Of a DNA stretch of 64,000 nt, positions 34,560 to 45,950 are shown piece after piece (position 1 is the first letter of the stretch; the number at the start of each line of letters is the position of its first letter). The translations under genes and the position numbers were made by a program. Below the pieces are notes generated by a model that saw only the letters and a program-made list of their open reading frames with translations, had not been told where the DNA came from and searched no databases. The DNA lies in assembly GCA_029339505.1 (NCBI GenBank), contig JAQISU010000155.1, positions 16,383,501 to 16,447,500 on the forward strand, written 5' to 3'. Source of the stretch: Unio delphinus. Its lineage: Eukaryota > Mollusca > Bivalvia > Unionida > Unionidae.

Positions 34560-37500
34560 CACTAAAAACTTTGAGCTGACACGTCCATAAAGTGAATTTC
34601 ACTTCCTAATCCGTATAATTACATACTGTTTTAAATTATCGCTGCTTAGACACAAAAAATGCACGCTTGTCTTCTATTAGATATACCTTGATGTGCAAAT
34701 CAGCGAAGGAGCGAAGTGTATGCAATCTGGACGGACAATGTTGAAATAAATGTCACCTATTTCTTTAGCTGCTGGTTCATGCAACGATTTTAGGCAGTGG
34801 TAGAAATCGGCTTCGCACTTGCAGTCCGAACTGTAAAACAATGAAGCATGTGTGTTTGGTAAAGTATTTGGACCGTTTATAGTCACGTTAAAGTCCCTTT
34901 TGTTATTAAACTACAATCGAAAACACGCTGCTCGGCTTTGTTGTTACAGCTCTTATATTTACTGTACATTGGAATGTTGGGACATTGTTCTCGCTGTGTT
35001 ACCAATATGTAAGTTTTGCGTTCAGTATTTGCAAGTCTTATCACTTCCATTGTCAACCAAAATTTATCGTAAGAACATTTCTGTACGTCTCACGGTTGTA
35101 GCTGATATACTAGTATTCGTATGTAACCTGACTCATGTTGTTCACATCTTTGATACTATATTTCATCACAATAGTAATTATATTAATAATCATAGTATTG
35201 TTATTCAATGTATAATATTAATACGCAGACGGATATTAACATGTTAATTTGCATCGTTCACTAGAAATAGAAAGAAAGTAGGTTAGTCTGTTTTACTTGT
35301 ATTATGTGCAGTGCATTCTCTACGGCTAACAAGTTTATTGCATTTAGTTCCCTTAGATATTAGTGTTCAGCAATATTGCATCATCTTTATTATTCAAAAT
35401 ATAAATATTATTTTCTGCTTTTATATGTCTTCTTATTGGCATTTGTGTGTACTGTGTTGTACACATCAATACAACTAAGTGACATTTCTAATATAGATGA
35501 AGCCCAGGTGTGATGATTTGATATCTTTAGAATACTTTTTCGGTGTCTTTTATAGGCTGGCGATTACTGAATTGCATTGGTCATCAAAACGTAATGGATT
35601 GATCCATAATTACCTCGGAAAAAGTCCAAGATTGGTCAAGCCCATGTGTATCTTAAAGTGACTGATTCGGATTGGACAATAATCGTGCGTTCTGCAACAC
35701 GAATCAGTAAAGGGGTATCTTCCGAAATCGAAATCATGTTTGGCTATGTTTCCAATACCACACCATTTTGTACATGACGAAAACAAAATTCTATGTAGAA
35801 AAGTACTATATCCATTTTATTTTAAAGTTAAGGTTTTAATCTAGTAATGAAAAGGTTACATAGCCAACTTTCGATAACTTTGCATGAATAGAGAATATTC
35901 GCACAATAAGATTTAGGAACACCTTCGGATGTGCCCGAGGAAGTATGAGCTCTCTTTGCAAATATTGTCTTAAACGCGGAGTTTCGAATTCGGGCTGATG
36001 TACTAAACTGAATAGATACATAGGTTTCACAAGAACTGGGAAAGATCAAGTAGGTGATCGTAATTGTTTTTATATTAAATCAATAGTTGAAAATAAAACA
36101 TCTATAGGCTGATACTGTTGTAAGCATATATATGAGGCTAGCTAAGTTTTGTTAAAGAGAATTAACACTAATAGGTGAAAAACTAGGCTGTTTTCCTTAA
36201 TACCAGCATTTACGAAAGCCGACCAGCTAATCAGATCATACGAAAGAACGCTTTGGTATCTATGGCAGAAACATTCAGACCGAACCGAGGTGGAAGCCTA
36301 CTACATTTGTATAGCATTAGTTGAACTATAATGAGTTAAAAACAGACGAACATCCATACCTGACCATCCAGCCTGTTCTGATGTGTACTTTTCCCATTTA
36401 ATACAAATGAGCCACAGTAAAAACAGTAACCAGTGTGCTGGCCTAGCGACCAGAATTGTGCGAGTTCGAATCTTTAATGGATTATGCAACGTCTGCCAAT
36501 TGGCGTATCCCCGGGTAAGGCGCTTAACTTCAATTACTCAGAGCGAGGTAATCTTTAATTTGATGAGCCTCATACAAAATGACATCAACCCAATTTTTAG
36601 TTAATACAATTGCACCAGAAATGTGTCATTCATTAGTAATACCTTTAATAGTATTATTTCAGCTCTTAAACGATTGACCAACTGTCTTTACTTACAGGGA
36701 ATTCTGATAAATCGCTTCCTTCTTGGTTTCAAAGACCCTTTTAAATCACGCTGAAAAACTTTGCAGGATTCAGTCACAGAAGCCATGAACGTCTCAGACA
36801 CAGGAATTATGGATGAAGGTAAAGTCACAGCATATGATTGGTTCGCTGGACGTCTAAAATATAGTAACTATTTTGTTTAGTTTTTTTTTCTACATATTCT
36901 GTGAAAATGAAACCCGTGGATATTATCCATCCAACTGCAAAGAGTGTTGACCCAGACTTGAAGTCTCACAATGTCCATTTGGGCTTGCCTATTTAATGTA
37001 TACTGTTTGATGACTTTTCTTAACGAGTATATGCTATGAATATATTAATTTTGTAATTGACCTTAGTCCCCAAACCAACTCAGTGGTATGCATGACTAGT
37101 AAAGTTCATGTTCAAAACATCATAATACACAGCTCATATTTCTGTTTACTTGAAACATTAATCAGTCCTACCTTAACACCAAAAGTGGAATCCGTCTTTT
37201 TTTTGTGCTCAGCTATTAATTTGGGTTGACGTTTTTATATAAACTATCATTTCCTTGAATTTCAAAGTTTTCATTAATAATTCAAGAATTAACTCATCAT
37301 TTTTAAATTATTGTGAATTCATTCAAGGACCCATTGGATTATATAAATGTGATACACAAAGACTGTTAACACATCTAAACTCTCTAGGCTTTGACACATT
37401 AGCATATTTGAAACTTCATACACATCATCACAACTGGAGCACACTGGAATTCAATTGGAACCCTAAATGTTTGGACTTATGATAGACGTTTTGGAAATTG

Positions 37501-37900
37501 TAGTCATTTAGTTCACAACATTTCAAATTCGTTTTTTTTTTTAACTTTGGCTCTGTTTCCCATGGACATACATTATTGCTTGAATGTTATGAAACTAGTA
37601 TAGCCTGGTTCAGCTCTTTTCTAGTATTCAGTTTAAGACCATAGATTCAAAACAGAATATTGGGGACTCGTCTGGGTAACGAATTGCTCTTTAAATTTGT
37701 GTAGATTTGCTGCTTGATTTAAAAAATTCACTTCTTTTAAGAAAATGTAGTCGTTGTTATTTTACATTCAAATGTTTAAATAATATATTGTGAAAACATC
37801 AAGCTTTCACAATGCAATCGCAAAAGCGAGAACGTTATTTAAAATCTTGATCAGGAAGGTTTAGAGTTCTTTAAAAGGGAGTCATTGCTTTAGCTTGAAG
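34560..37900. other. intergenic; no recognised gene
   Basis: AT-rich. Open frames such as 34,852-35,247 (+) and 36,049-35,828 (-) have no motif, odd composition and no homology I recognise. A SINE-like fragment lies at 36,420-36,545. Confidence 0.4.
36420..36545 (+). mobile_element. SINE-like fragment
   Basis: A tRNA-like B box GAGTTCGAATC is followed by GGGTAAGGCGCTTAACTTC and AATTACTCAGAGCG. This is a body typical of invertebrate and vertebrate core-SINEs (general form GGCAAGGCACTTAACCC). No clear tail or duplication was seen. Confidence 0.45.
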
Positions 37901-38749
37901 TCAATATGATCTTTCAATGGAGTTGTTTCCGGCTCGCTTTCCACCCATAAGTACTTCTAACCGTGATATATCACTGAGAATATTACCAGGACATGTCACG
38001 GTTGCGTTGAAATCCAAAGGATTTCCAATCGAATATCCGCTAGCAGTAACTTTTTTAGTTGTACCAGTTTTATCATACTCATCAATTCCCTCTCTAAATT
38101 TTTTATATCCCACTTCTCTTTTATTTAAACGGCCAATCCCCTTATTCGTTTTATACAACCAATCAGCCCATTCAACTCGGTTTATTTTACTGTTTTTATA
38201 CTCGTCTTTTAAAAAGTCCTTTCTGGAATGAAAGCTTTATGCGGCAAAATTACCAAAACTCTTATAATGTTCGGGTTTTATTAATTGAAATTGTTTGATT
38301 TGTGTTATAGCTCCTTCGGTGAGTTTGTCTATAAAGGGAACGCTTCTTGGGGCGACACCAACAGGTTGTGGTTCAGGTGCAGAATCATCAATATCAGCTA
38401 ATCGTTCATACTCGTGTTGGGTTTTTATATCTCTGGATAGCTGTTGTATCCCTGCGCGTGTTTGTTCAGTCTCTGCTGCTATCTTTTCAAGCGTATCAAA
38501 CAGCGGCGCCTTCGTCGCTCGTTCTTTTTCAGGAATATTTCCGTATATCGCTGCTTCAGATAACTTTTTCACATCTCTGGTCGCACTTGTTATCGGAGTA
38601 AACAGTTGTTCACTTAACACTGAAAAGTCAGTCTGCACTTGTTGTCGTTGTTGAAGTTTCTCGCGAAGTCTGTCTCGAACCGGTATAAACTTTTTAATTG
38701 CTGCTAGCTGCTCTCGGGTTAATTTAGTTGTAAGCGATTCACCTACCAT
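37901..38749 (-). pseudogene. Polinton core protein of element C (inverted, two frames)
   Basis: The N-terminal frame (38,749-38,237, 170 codons) begins MVGESLTTKLTREQLAAIKK and is Gln/Glu-rich with predicted coiled coil. The C-terminal frame (38,158-37,901) carries DISRLEVLMGGKRAGNNS, matching the end of the element D core protein. A stop or frame change separates them. Homology ends at GNNS, suggesting a breakpoint near 37,920. In element D the gene points rightward; here it points left, so this end of element C has been inverted. The probable role is a DNA-associated virion core protein, inferred from the D copy with its AT-hook. Confidence 0.75.
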
Positions 38750-38777
38750 ATATTGTTTGTGAACTGAGTTTTCAAAC

Positions 38778-38803
38778 GTGAAACCCGGAGGGTTTCCACG
38801 TGA
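38778..38803. promoter_or_regulatory. short palindrome between divergent genes
   Basis: An inverted repeat built from ACGTG, AAACCC, a GGAG loop, GGGTTT and CCACGT lies between the start of the inverted core gene and the small gene at 38,840. It could be a regulatory site; no function is known. Confidence 0.4.
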
Positions 38804-38839
38804 AGACTATATCACAATTAAAAGCCGAGTTATCAAATA

Positions 38840-39091
38840 ATGTACCATCAAGCTAAAGTATTCATCTGCGACAAGGTTAAACTGTACGACGCTATCCGCG
38901 AATGTTTCAGAAATAACATCGCTGGGGGTTTCAGAATTGTAATATCTGAGATCGGCGATGAACGATTTTTGTTAACCTCGCGGCAACAACAACAACTACG
39001 TGAAAATGGAGGCATCGCGGTGATTACTTCACATAACTGCATGAGCCAGCCCAAACTGATGAGAATTCTTTCAGGAGAAAATCCTGTGTAA
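38840..39091 (+). CDS. small conserved Polinton protein 1 (element C)
   Basis: 83 codons from ATG 38,840 to TAA. Homologous to 58,757-59,026 in element D: VFICDKVKLYDAIRE against VFIHDKELLVDAIRE, and ERFLLTSRQQ against EKFLLTDYQL. The family is unknown to me. Conservation of sequence and position between two diverged elements argues that it is a real gene. It has no membrane segment and no Cys/His cluster. It is read toward the leftward gene at 39,540. Confidence 0.7.
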   Translation: MYHQAKVFICDKVKLYDAIRECFRNNIAGGFRIVISEIGDERFLLTSRQQQQLRENGGIAVITSHNCMSQPKLMRILSGENPV

Positions 39092-39207
39092 CAAGTGTAT
39101 AAAGTGTTACAAAAAACGCTAAAAAAAAATAAATTTTCAGTAAAATATTTAATGAAAGCCTATTTTATAGTAACGCCCACGTGGTTAGGATACTGGTTTT
39201 TCCTCGT

Positions 39208-39540
39208 TTAATATTTTTCTAAGATCACGAACCTTAGAACTAATTTCAGTTCGTTTTGATACTCTTGGCCGAGCTTTTGACGTATTGCTTCAACGGTGCT
39301 AAATAGCGTTATAAATGCAATAATGTCGTTACCGCACAAACAAGCATTGATGGACTTTTGAATTCTTTTCACGAGCCTGTACATCTTAGGTAAAACATAA
39401 CGACCCTTACTAGACTGATACTCAATGTCTTCATATTCCGAGGTAATCCTGTCGCGGTCGAGATCTTTAGATAATACTATCCCTCGATTCAGCAAATTTG
39501 AAATTTCAGCGATTATGGCATTTACATCATGGATATCCAT
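39208..39540 (-). CDS. small conserved Polinton protein 2 (element C)
   Basis: 110 codons. Homologous to 59,732-59,376 in element D: shared pattern SKDLDRDRITSEYEDIEY against CSGLDCDQIMTDFDDIQF, then GRYVLPKMYRLVKRIQK against GKYVLAKKYYLIKRLQK. It is predicted largely alpha-helical. Function unknown. Its start faces the tandem-repeat control region, so its promoter probably lies there. Confidence 0.7.
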   Translation of the reverse strand: MDIHDVNAIIAEISNLLNRGIVLSKDLDRDRITSEYEDIEYQSSKGRYVLPKMYRLVKRIQKSINACLCGNDIIAFITLFSTVEAIRQKLGQEYQNELKLVLRFVILEKY

Positions 39541-39892
39541 ATTTTTATAATATATTTTATCTTTAATTATTTTTTAAAAAATGATAAAACACTCATTTGG
39601 CAATCTCGCTGGCGCCCTATGACGTCAGAGAGACCCAGAGGTTACTTTATTAACTTAATTAAGGACAACACATACATGAAAACCCGATTTGGAAACCCCT
39701 TTCGAGTCAAATAACGTGAAAGAGACCCAGAGGTTACATATACGACAACACATCTTTGGAACTCATTGGTTGCCTTCACATCCAAGTAAGCCCAAGGGGA
39801 CCCCAAAGCATACATCTCCGGAAGGGAGACCTGAGGTGACAAACGTCATCTTAGACCGCCCAGAAGATATGCTTGGGGGGACGTCACTACAT

Positions 39893-40352
39893 GTACTTAA
39901 TTAACTTAATTAAGGACAGTACAATACTGTATAATCTCCACTCGAGTGTTGTGGCAGATTTTAGGCATACATATACTTAATTAATGGACGGTACAATGCC
40001 GTATATATCTCCACTCGAGTGTTGTGGCAGATTTTAGGAATAACATATACTTAAGTAATGGACAGTACAATACCGTATATATCTCCACTCGAGTGTTGTG
40101 GCAGATTTTAGGAATAACATATACTTAATTAAGGATGGATTATATTCAATGAAACGATGATGGAATTTGTGATGTAATGATGTGGGACGGCACTCTACAT
40201 GTACTTAATTAACTTAATTAAGGACGTACACAATGCCGTTCAATCTCCACTCGAGTGTTGTGGCAGATTGTATACATACATATACTTAATTAAGGATGGA
40301 TTATATTCAATGAAACGATGATGGAATTTGTGATGTAATGATGTGGGACGGC
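39893..40352. repeat. tandem-repeat control region of element C
   Basis: Four units carry TCTCCACTCGAGTGTTGTGG (at about 39,935, 40,001, 40,081 and 40,239), each preceded by TTAATTAA-rich sequence and including the 10-bp palindrome CACTCGAGTG. Two longer units contain GAAACGATGATGGAATTTGT (about 40,150 and 40,312). It lies between a leftward gene and the conserved TATA box at 40,543. Iterated palindromic sites fit a replication-origin or transcription-factor array, but this is inferred from layout. Confidence 0.8.
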
Positions 40353-40461
40353 ACAAGACAGCACAAACATGAAACGACGGGGCGGATATTTCTACAGCCT
40401 ATCCAATCAATCAAAAGCAACCCAATTAAATTAACCCGGTTGCATGATTGACAAAAGACAA

Positions 40462-40486
40462 CCACACGCCCGGGTCAATGGTGTGG
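40462..40486. promoter_or_regulatory. conserved hairpin upstream of TATA box (element C)
   Basis: Arms CCACAC and GTGTGG enclose a loop with CCCGGG, 57 bases before the TATA box. Element D has an equivalent hairpin (TCCATACA / TGTATGGA with CCCGG in the loop) 62 bases before its TATA box. Confidence 0.5.
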
Positions 40487-40542
40487 GTTAGTTTTGATCG
40501 GTCGGATCGACTTTCGAAAGCCCAAAGCATATTATGAGTCAT

Positions 40543-40554
40543 AACGTATATAAG
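40543..40554 (+). promoter_or_regulatory. conserved TATA box (element C)
   Basis: AACGTATATAAG is identical to the box at 60,418 in element D, and both are preceded by a GAYTTTCGAA motif some 28-45 bases upstream. No long rightward reading frame follows within 1.4 kb, so the transcript is either a leader spliced to the polymerase gene or non-coding. Confidence 0.6.
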
Positions 40555-40679
40555 GTGACTAATACAGCAGCGTTGATTCACGGGTGTGTTATTTTATTTC
40601 CTTGAATTACTTATTAATGCTGTTTCACAACATTTAAATGAGACAAATATTTGAATAAAACACTAAACAAAATAATACA

Positions 40680-40695
40680 GCTGTTAGATAACAGC
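40680..40695. promoter_or_regulatory. GCTGTTA hairpin (element C)
   Basis: The perfect inverted repeat GCTGTTA-GA-TAACAGC lies 126 bases after the TATA box. Element D has GCTGTTAG-AGA-CTAACAGC three bases after its TATA box. If transcribed, it would form an RNA hairpin near the 5' end. Confidence 0.5.
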
Positions 40696-41315
40696 GTGTA
40701 GTTACCGATTAGGCCACAAAGAGGAATTTTTAATATATAACTGCAACTCTCACATAGTGATTTTAACCACGCCCACTTACTTCAATGAATGGGAAATCCA
40801 ATGGGGGGGGGGTTCGCAATTGAAAACACTAGTGTTTCATGCTCGTTCCGGCTGAGCGAACATAGGTAACGCGTTGGATTATAAAGAACGTTGTACTGAA
40901 AGTGTAATAGCTGAATGTAGATGGTCTAAAGGTTTATAAAAATATAAATACAACTGTTTAAATGATGCGGTTTTAGCCAAGCGACAATAAAAAGTGTTAA
41001 AAGTTTTATTTATTTAACTAACTCTACCGAAACTCACAATCAAGTGTACTCCATTACAGTCACGTGGGCGCGCACACGTCAATTATACCTCTCTCTCTCT
41101 ACCTATGAGAATAGCAGACGACAAATACCTTGACGGTCATAATACAAGGGAACTTAGTGAGTAGAGTGTTATGAGTGGTAGGCGGACTTATCCATAAAGG
41201 ATTTATCTCCCTTGATATATGAAAATTTTATCCTGTGACCTGTCTTTTTTGAGAGAGCTGTTTGACAAATTCCTTCTGCAACAAATCGTATTGAAGGCCT
41301 ACAAATATCGAAATA

Positions 41316-41705
41316 TTATCCAGCCGCATTCATTGATTCAAATATTGTTTCTTTGTTATTTTCTAAATCAAATGATTTTACGGGTCTCTTTCCAACTGAC
41401 TTACATGTCCCAGTCCTGCCTAATTTTGTATTCTGATGCTGAGTAATAACTTGTAAATTATCCAATTTGTTATTTTGAGGGAATCCATCAATGTGATTAA
41501 TCACAAAGCCATCTTTAATCAATCCGTTATGACATTCAAAAATAATTCTATGACAGAGATATGTTTTATTTCTAACACTGAACAGCGAATACCCCATATT
41601 ATTCAGAAATGCAACCGGCTTCTTTAGTCTGCGGTGCCTGACAACACCATCACTGGAGGCTTCATAATTAACAAGCACTGGATGGGGTCTGAAATCTTGG
41701 CTCAT
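41316..41705 (-). CDS. HNH endonuclease of NUMOD/intron-encoded type (element C)
   Basis: 129 codons from MSQDFRPHPVLVNYEAS. Domains: an N-terminal NUMOD4-like segment (YEASSDGVVRHRRLKKPV), then an HNH core with HRIIFECHNG, FVINHIDGFPQNNKLDNL (His-Asn context N-H-I-D) and VITQHQN, then a NUMOD-type DNA-binding segment KRPVKSFDLE. The copy in element D is 163 codons; this one ends about 34 residues earlier at a stop, probably a C-terminal truncation. Such nucleases cut DNA site-specifically and are common in phage introns. In a Polinton it may aid recombination or be a homing gene. It neighbours the zinc-finger gene on the same strand. Confidence 0.8.
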   Translation of the reverse strand: MSQDFRPHPVLVNYEASSDGVVRHRRLKKPVAFLNNMGYSLFSVRNKTYLCHRIIFECHNGLIKDGFVINHIDGFPQNNKLDNLQVITQHQNTKLGRTGTCKSVGKRPVKSFDLENNKETIFESMNAAG

Positions 41706-41747
41706 TTGTATAATAATACTACTTATCTAATTTATTATCTGCTTTAA

Positions 41748-42029
41748 TTATAAGTCTATCAATGTAGTCTTGAGGGGTTTTGATGACTTTGTCATAGAAC
41801 GGGTCATTAATTCGTTTGTCATAGTAGGTTTTAGTTTTCTGTATCGTTTGCCGCCACAACTGAGACATGATTGTGATTTTCCCCTAACGCCCACCTCACA
41901 TTGGAGGCATGGGAGAGGGCCAACACTCCCCCGCCGAACGCTTTGTAAATGATACCCACAGAATTCGCCTCTACATGATTTATTACACGGGGTCGCTGAT
42001 CCAATCATAAGCCACTTGCAGTGATTCAT
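41748..42029 (-). CDS. small zinc-finger protein (element C)
   Basis: 93 codons, starting MNHCKWLMIGSATPCNKSC. It has two Cys/His clusters: HC-x11-C-x3-C with FCGYH, and PCLQC...CLSCGGKRYR. It is homologous to 61,618-61,280 in D and to the relic in A. Its last part differs from D, suggesting a frameshift near the 3' end. The start lies 42 bases from the divergent polymerase gene, so the two share a promoter region. A DNA- or RNA-binding or regulatory role is inferred only from the clusters and position. Confidence 0.75.
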   Translation of the reverse strand: MNHCKWLMIGSATPCNKSCRGEFCGYHLQSVRRGSVGPLPCLQCEVGVRGKSQSCLSCGGKRYRKLKPTMTNELMTRSMTKSSKPLKTTLIDL

Positions 42030-42044
42030 TATACTATATTTTTC

Positions 42045-42070
42045 TATTTAAATACTTGTTTTAATTATAA
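42045..42070. promoter_or_regulatory. shared divergent promoter, identical in C and D
   Basis: A 26-base AT-rich block (starting TATTTAAATACTTG, ending TTTTAATTATAA) between the zinc-finger (-) and polymerase (+) starts is identical to 61,635-61,660 in element D, although the flanking genes have diverged. This suggests selection on a promoter. TATTTAAAT could serve as a TATA-like element in either direction. Confidence 0.65.
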
Positions 42071-42071
42071 C

Positions 42072-45000
42072 ATGGAGGAGTTCGAGAGATTATCAGCAAT
42101 TAAGCCTTTCAAAAATGTTAAATTCAATCTCGATAGAACCCTCAAAGATGTGCCAAAACGGGCAATAACGGATAGAGCCCTGATAAATAAAATTCGCGAT
42201 TGTATTAATGAATTCAAGCACGACGGTGCATCTCATAGCTGGTCAACATTTCGAATTGATGGCGTTGTTGATGCCACCATGAACGACAGCAACGCAGCCA
42301 TGATGTTATCACAACTTGGCAACAAAAAGCATTTTTTTAGAGTGAAATTCATTATCCGTGTAGAATCAGGAGGTTGGATTATACGAGACAAATTTGAACC
42401 GATTCTCAAAGACAAGAAAACAGTCGTTGTTAGCCGTGATTCTAAGCCAGGTCTGTTAACTGGAGTTGACAAACCATACTATGAACGAGCATACTCTGAA
42501 ACATCAGTTGTGTATGGGATATATCCGTTAAATGAAAAACCTGACATACGAAAACTAGCGCCGATGAAACAGTCGTTGCCGGCGACTTTGTCGATGAATT
42601 GCGTAGCAGCTCTAATAACAGAACATTTTACAAATGCATTCCGAGGGAACAAACTTACCGATCTACGGCGCAGCAAAATAGCTCAATGGAGTTTAACAGT
42701 CAAAGAGCGCGGTGCAACTATTAGCGATATAGCAAAATTAGAAACGTCGCTGAGATTTCCAATAACCGTTATGACGGTAACCGGAGCAGTTTTATACGAA
42801 CCGAAATATAACAAAAATTGAGCCCCAATTAAAATTATTGATCATAACGAACACGCATGGACGTCCGCGTTCACAGTATTTCCACGAAACAGAACAATAA
42901 ATTATATACCTGACGAATTCTTACAAGAAGATGGTTTTCTCGTTGAAGAGAAACTATTCGATGCTATTGCGTATTTGAGTAAAAACGACATCATGTCGGT
43001 GTGGTTACTTCGCAGCACTGAAAACGACATGGAAACCAACATGCGTAGAATTCTTGCCAGACATTGAGGCTAGTTGTTTAGAATTCAATCATGGCGGTTT
43101 ATGGAATAACAAATACGACAGTGATACTATCATTTCAGTTGATATGGTTGCTTGTTATCCAGCGAGTTTTCTTGGTTATGGAGAGTGTACTGAGTATTTT
43201 AAACGATTTGGACACCCCGTACATGAAATGACTCGTGTTGCAATTAATGGGCCGCTGCCTGATTTTGATTTAACTGGATTCGTTCGTGTAGTATCATTTG
43301 AGTTCGCAGCAGCACTTCATCGCGCTTGTTATATTTGGATTGGTAGACATATGTCTGAAAAGAAGTGGCTGCCAATAGCGTTATTACGATTCATAATTGA
43401 TACAAAAATGTTAATTTCGCTGACGGTCAGTGAAGCAATTATATCATATCGGAAACAATTCAATGTCTGGTTACCGACACCGGAACGTCTTGATAGTATA
43501 ATTCACGAATCCAGAAAACATATTGATGCCGATGAAAAATATATCATTGAGTGGTCCAAACGGGTATTTAATCAACGAAACATCGAAGCAAAAGATCTCG
43601 GCAGAAGAATAATCGGAAAATTTACTCAGGGAGGAAAAAAATGCGACTATAAACGATATTGTTCACGGCTGATTATGGATAACACTGAATACGACTTTGT
43701 AATCGCGGATGCAGTATCCAAAAACATATATGTGGATCGTAAAGATGCTTTTCGTCCGATGGAACAAAATTGGGTACAGTCGTTACTTACAACGATGTAC
43801 ACAGTTCTCCGTATACACATTTGAGGTCATCGATGCTGGGTTATGCTTGTATTAATTTATTTTCAATGATAAATAGATTTCCTGACACTGCAGTTAGAGT
43901 TGCCGTTGATTCATTTTACATTAACAGCAAGTACAGTTGCGTAGTTGCTGAATTCACTAATCCGGATGAAAGTTGGAGATCATGGAGAATTAAAAAAGAA
44001 ATGCTGCGTTATTATTCTGAATCAGCAGACGTTGAAATTAAAAGTAATTACTTACGCGGTGATAATTTATCAGAGCGTTCTAATGCACCACCGATATCCG
44101 AGCCAATTTGTAGATATAAAACAGTTTATTTAAACGGCTGTGGCGGGTCGGGAAAAACGACTCGGGCGATTGAATTATATCGTCAGGAAAATCCTAAGGA
44201 TTTCACAAACATGATTGTGCTGGCACCGACCCATAGACTAGCGCGAGAGATAAAACAACGAAACGTTGAAGCTTGCACTTATCATAGCTTTTTTCGATAC
44301 AAGGGCGATGAATGGACCCCTGAAAGAATGGGTGAGAAATTCATCCCTGCGGTTATTATTTGGGATGAGATATGTACGGTTTCGGTAGATGTATTAAAAA
44401 TGTTTCTTGATTGGTTGCTGCAAAAGAATACAGCGGTAATAATGTGTGGAGATAATAGCCAACCACCACCATTTGTCGGCGCGGGTCCACATGATTGGTT
44501 AAAAGGGTTTGCTGACTATTATGAAGAAATCGATACTGACTATAGGGCACTTGATGAACAATTACGCGAGGTCAAGAAATTAATTAGATTACAACCGGAT
44601 AGAATCCAATGTGAAATAATCAGAGAAATAATTCCTGAAACTCCCATGGAGGAATTTTGGGAAGCATGGAGACCAAACGATTTTGTAGTGGCAAGTAGAA
44701 AGATAGTCAGAGACACACTTCAGAAAAAGTTGTTTAAGCTTCACAAAGAAAAATTCCCAACGCTTCCAGTGCCGCAGTGTTATAGACCCTGTGATACACG
44801 GCGACAGAATATTGAAGTTGAAATTCCAGGACAAAACGAAAGACAAATACTAGTGTTAAATGATATTGTGCTCGTTGATATCAGTGTTGTCGAAGACGCA
44901 TTGCGTGCTGATAAATCGCCATGGACACTGGGTTATGTAACGACGATACATTCCTCGCAGGGATTAACCATCATGGATACAATTGTTTGGATAGTTGATA

Positions 45001-45380
45001 ATCGCATTAAGTGGTCAAATTTAGTCTATCTTGCAGTGTCTAGAGTACAGCGAATAAATCAACTTCGAAGAATTGTTTTCGATGATGACACAACAATGGA
45101 TGATATTGATGTTAGCATCATTAATAAAAAAAACTCTCCGGTTACAAACAACAAGACAAAAAAAACAACGAGAATTTGATATTGATGCCGAATTAATAAT
45201 CGAGTTACGACAACAACAGAATAATCACTGCGCGAGTTGCAATTGTATAATGCGTTGGCGTTATTCGGATAAAGATCCTCGCCAATTTACCGTAGACAGA
45301 AAAAATAACAGTCTCGGTCATGTCAGAACAATGTGATGTTGACTTGTCTTGAGTGCAACAGATGCAACGGCGCTAGTTAA
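42072..45380 (+). pseudogene. polymerase-helicase-HNH fusion gene (element C)
   Basis: Start chosen at MEEFERLSAIKPF by comparison with element D and the promoter block. Order of parts: N-terminal region; type-B-polymerase-like palm with VDMVACYPASF (motif A), IGKFTQGG, SSMLGYACINLFSMI and AVDSFYI (motif C-like); SF1 helicase with GCGGSGKTTR (I, about 44,136), LAPTHRLARE (Ia), VIIWDEICT (II), IMCGDNSQPPP (III), TIHSSQGLTI (V) and LAVSRV (VI); and a C-terminal HNH-like zinc module (CASCNCIMRW, VDRKNNSLGHV, LECNRCN). Breaks: TGA at 42,819; a frameshift plus ~170-bp deletion near 43,030; a frameshift near 43,750; a frameshift near 45,115; one more near 45,330. The helicase part is open over 469 codons. 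Its 3' end overlaps the integrase by 8 bp. Confidence 0.82.
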
Positions 45381-45946
45381 GACCATGCGGTGGCAATTGA
45401 GTATCGTCAGGAATCACTTGTAATTGTTCGCGTGTAAAACCCAGCTGAGGCGCAGTTGAATCCAATTTATAGATTGGAGGTCTACCAGTTGATCGTGTTA
45501 TAGTAGATATGCTATGCTTAGTGACACTCCAAATAGGATCAGTAGCCCTTTTTTTACCACCTTCGAGTTCTCCTGGTTCATATAAATATCTCACGGTGAC
45601 ATTGCTGAGAATTGGCTGAGAAACGCTATCCCGCTGTGGTTGTGGTATATACTTTTTTTTATTGCGTTGTTAGGTTTCATATTGATTGCTCTGGTAATCT
45701 CGTTATTTAGCGCTGCAACTACTCCTGGTAACCTTTTGACCCATTCACGAAATCGCTTTTCTTGGATGAATTCTTTTGCGTATTGATATCCAAATAACCG
45801 CTCAGCAAGAGTCCAATTAAATCGTTCTACAATTGCCTGATCGCGATGTAGTGCAGTATGCCCCGGTCTGATGGTGACATTGTGATGCTTCATTGTTGAT
45901 AACACTGCACCCTGTATCCTTTCGGATAATAATAAATAGATTCCAT
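45373..45946 (-). pseudogene. Polinton integrase, N-terminal deletion (element C)
   Basis: Starts with the family MESIYY at 45,946, but jumps after about 10 codons into the late catalytic core (VLSTMKHHNV), so both catalytic aspartates are deleted and only the Glu of AIVERFN remains. It keeps the post-catalytic segment LAERLFGYQYAKEFIQEKRF that element B lacks, and the C terminus REQLQVIPDDTQLPP. A further frame change lies near 45,595. It cannot be active. The copy in element B has a different deletion. Confidence 0.85.
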
Positions 45947-45950
45947 ATTA

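Noticed and set aside
34048..34562. Cys/Ser-rich and Tyr-rich open frames
   Set aside because: Trinucleotide repeat translations; no start context and no conservation.
38295..38654. 119-codon plus-strand frame
   Set aside because: Lies opposite the core protein of element C, whose minus-strand frame matches homologues in A and D.
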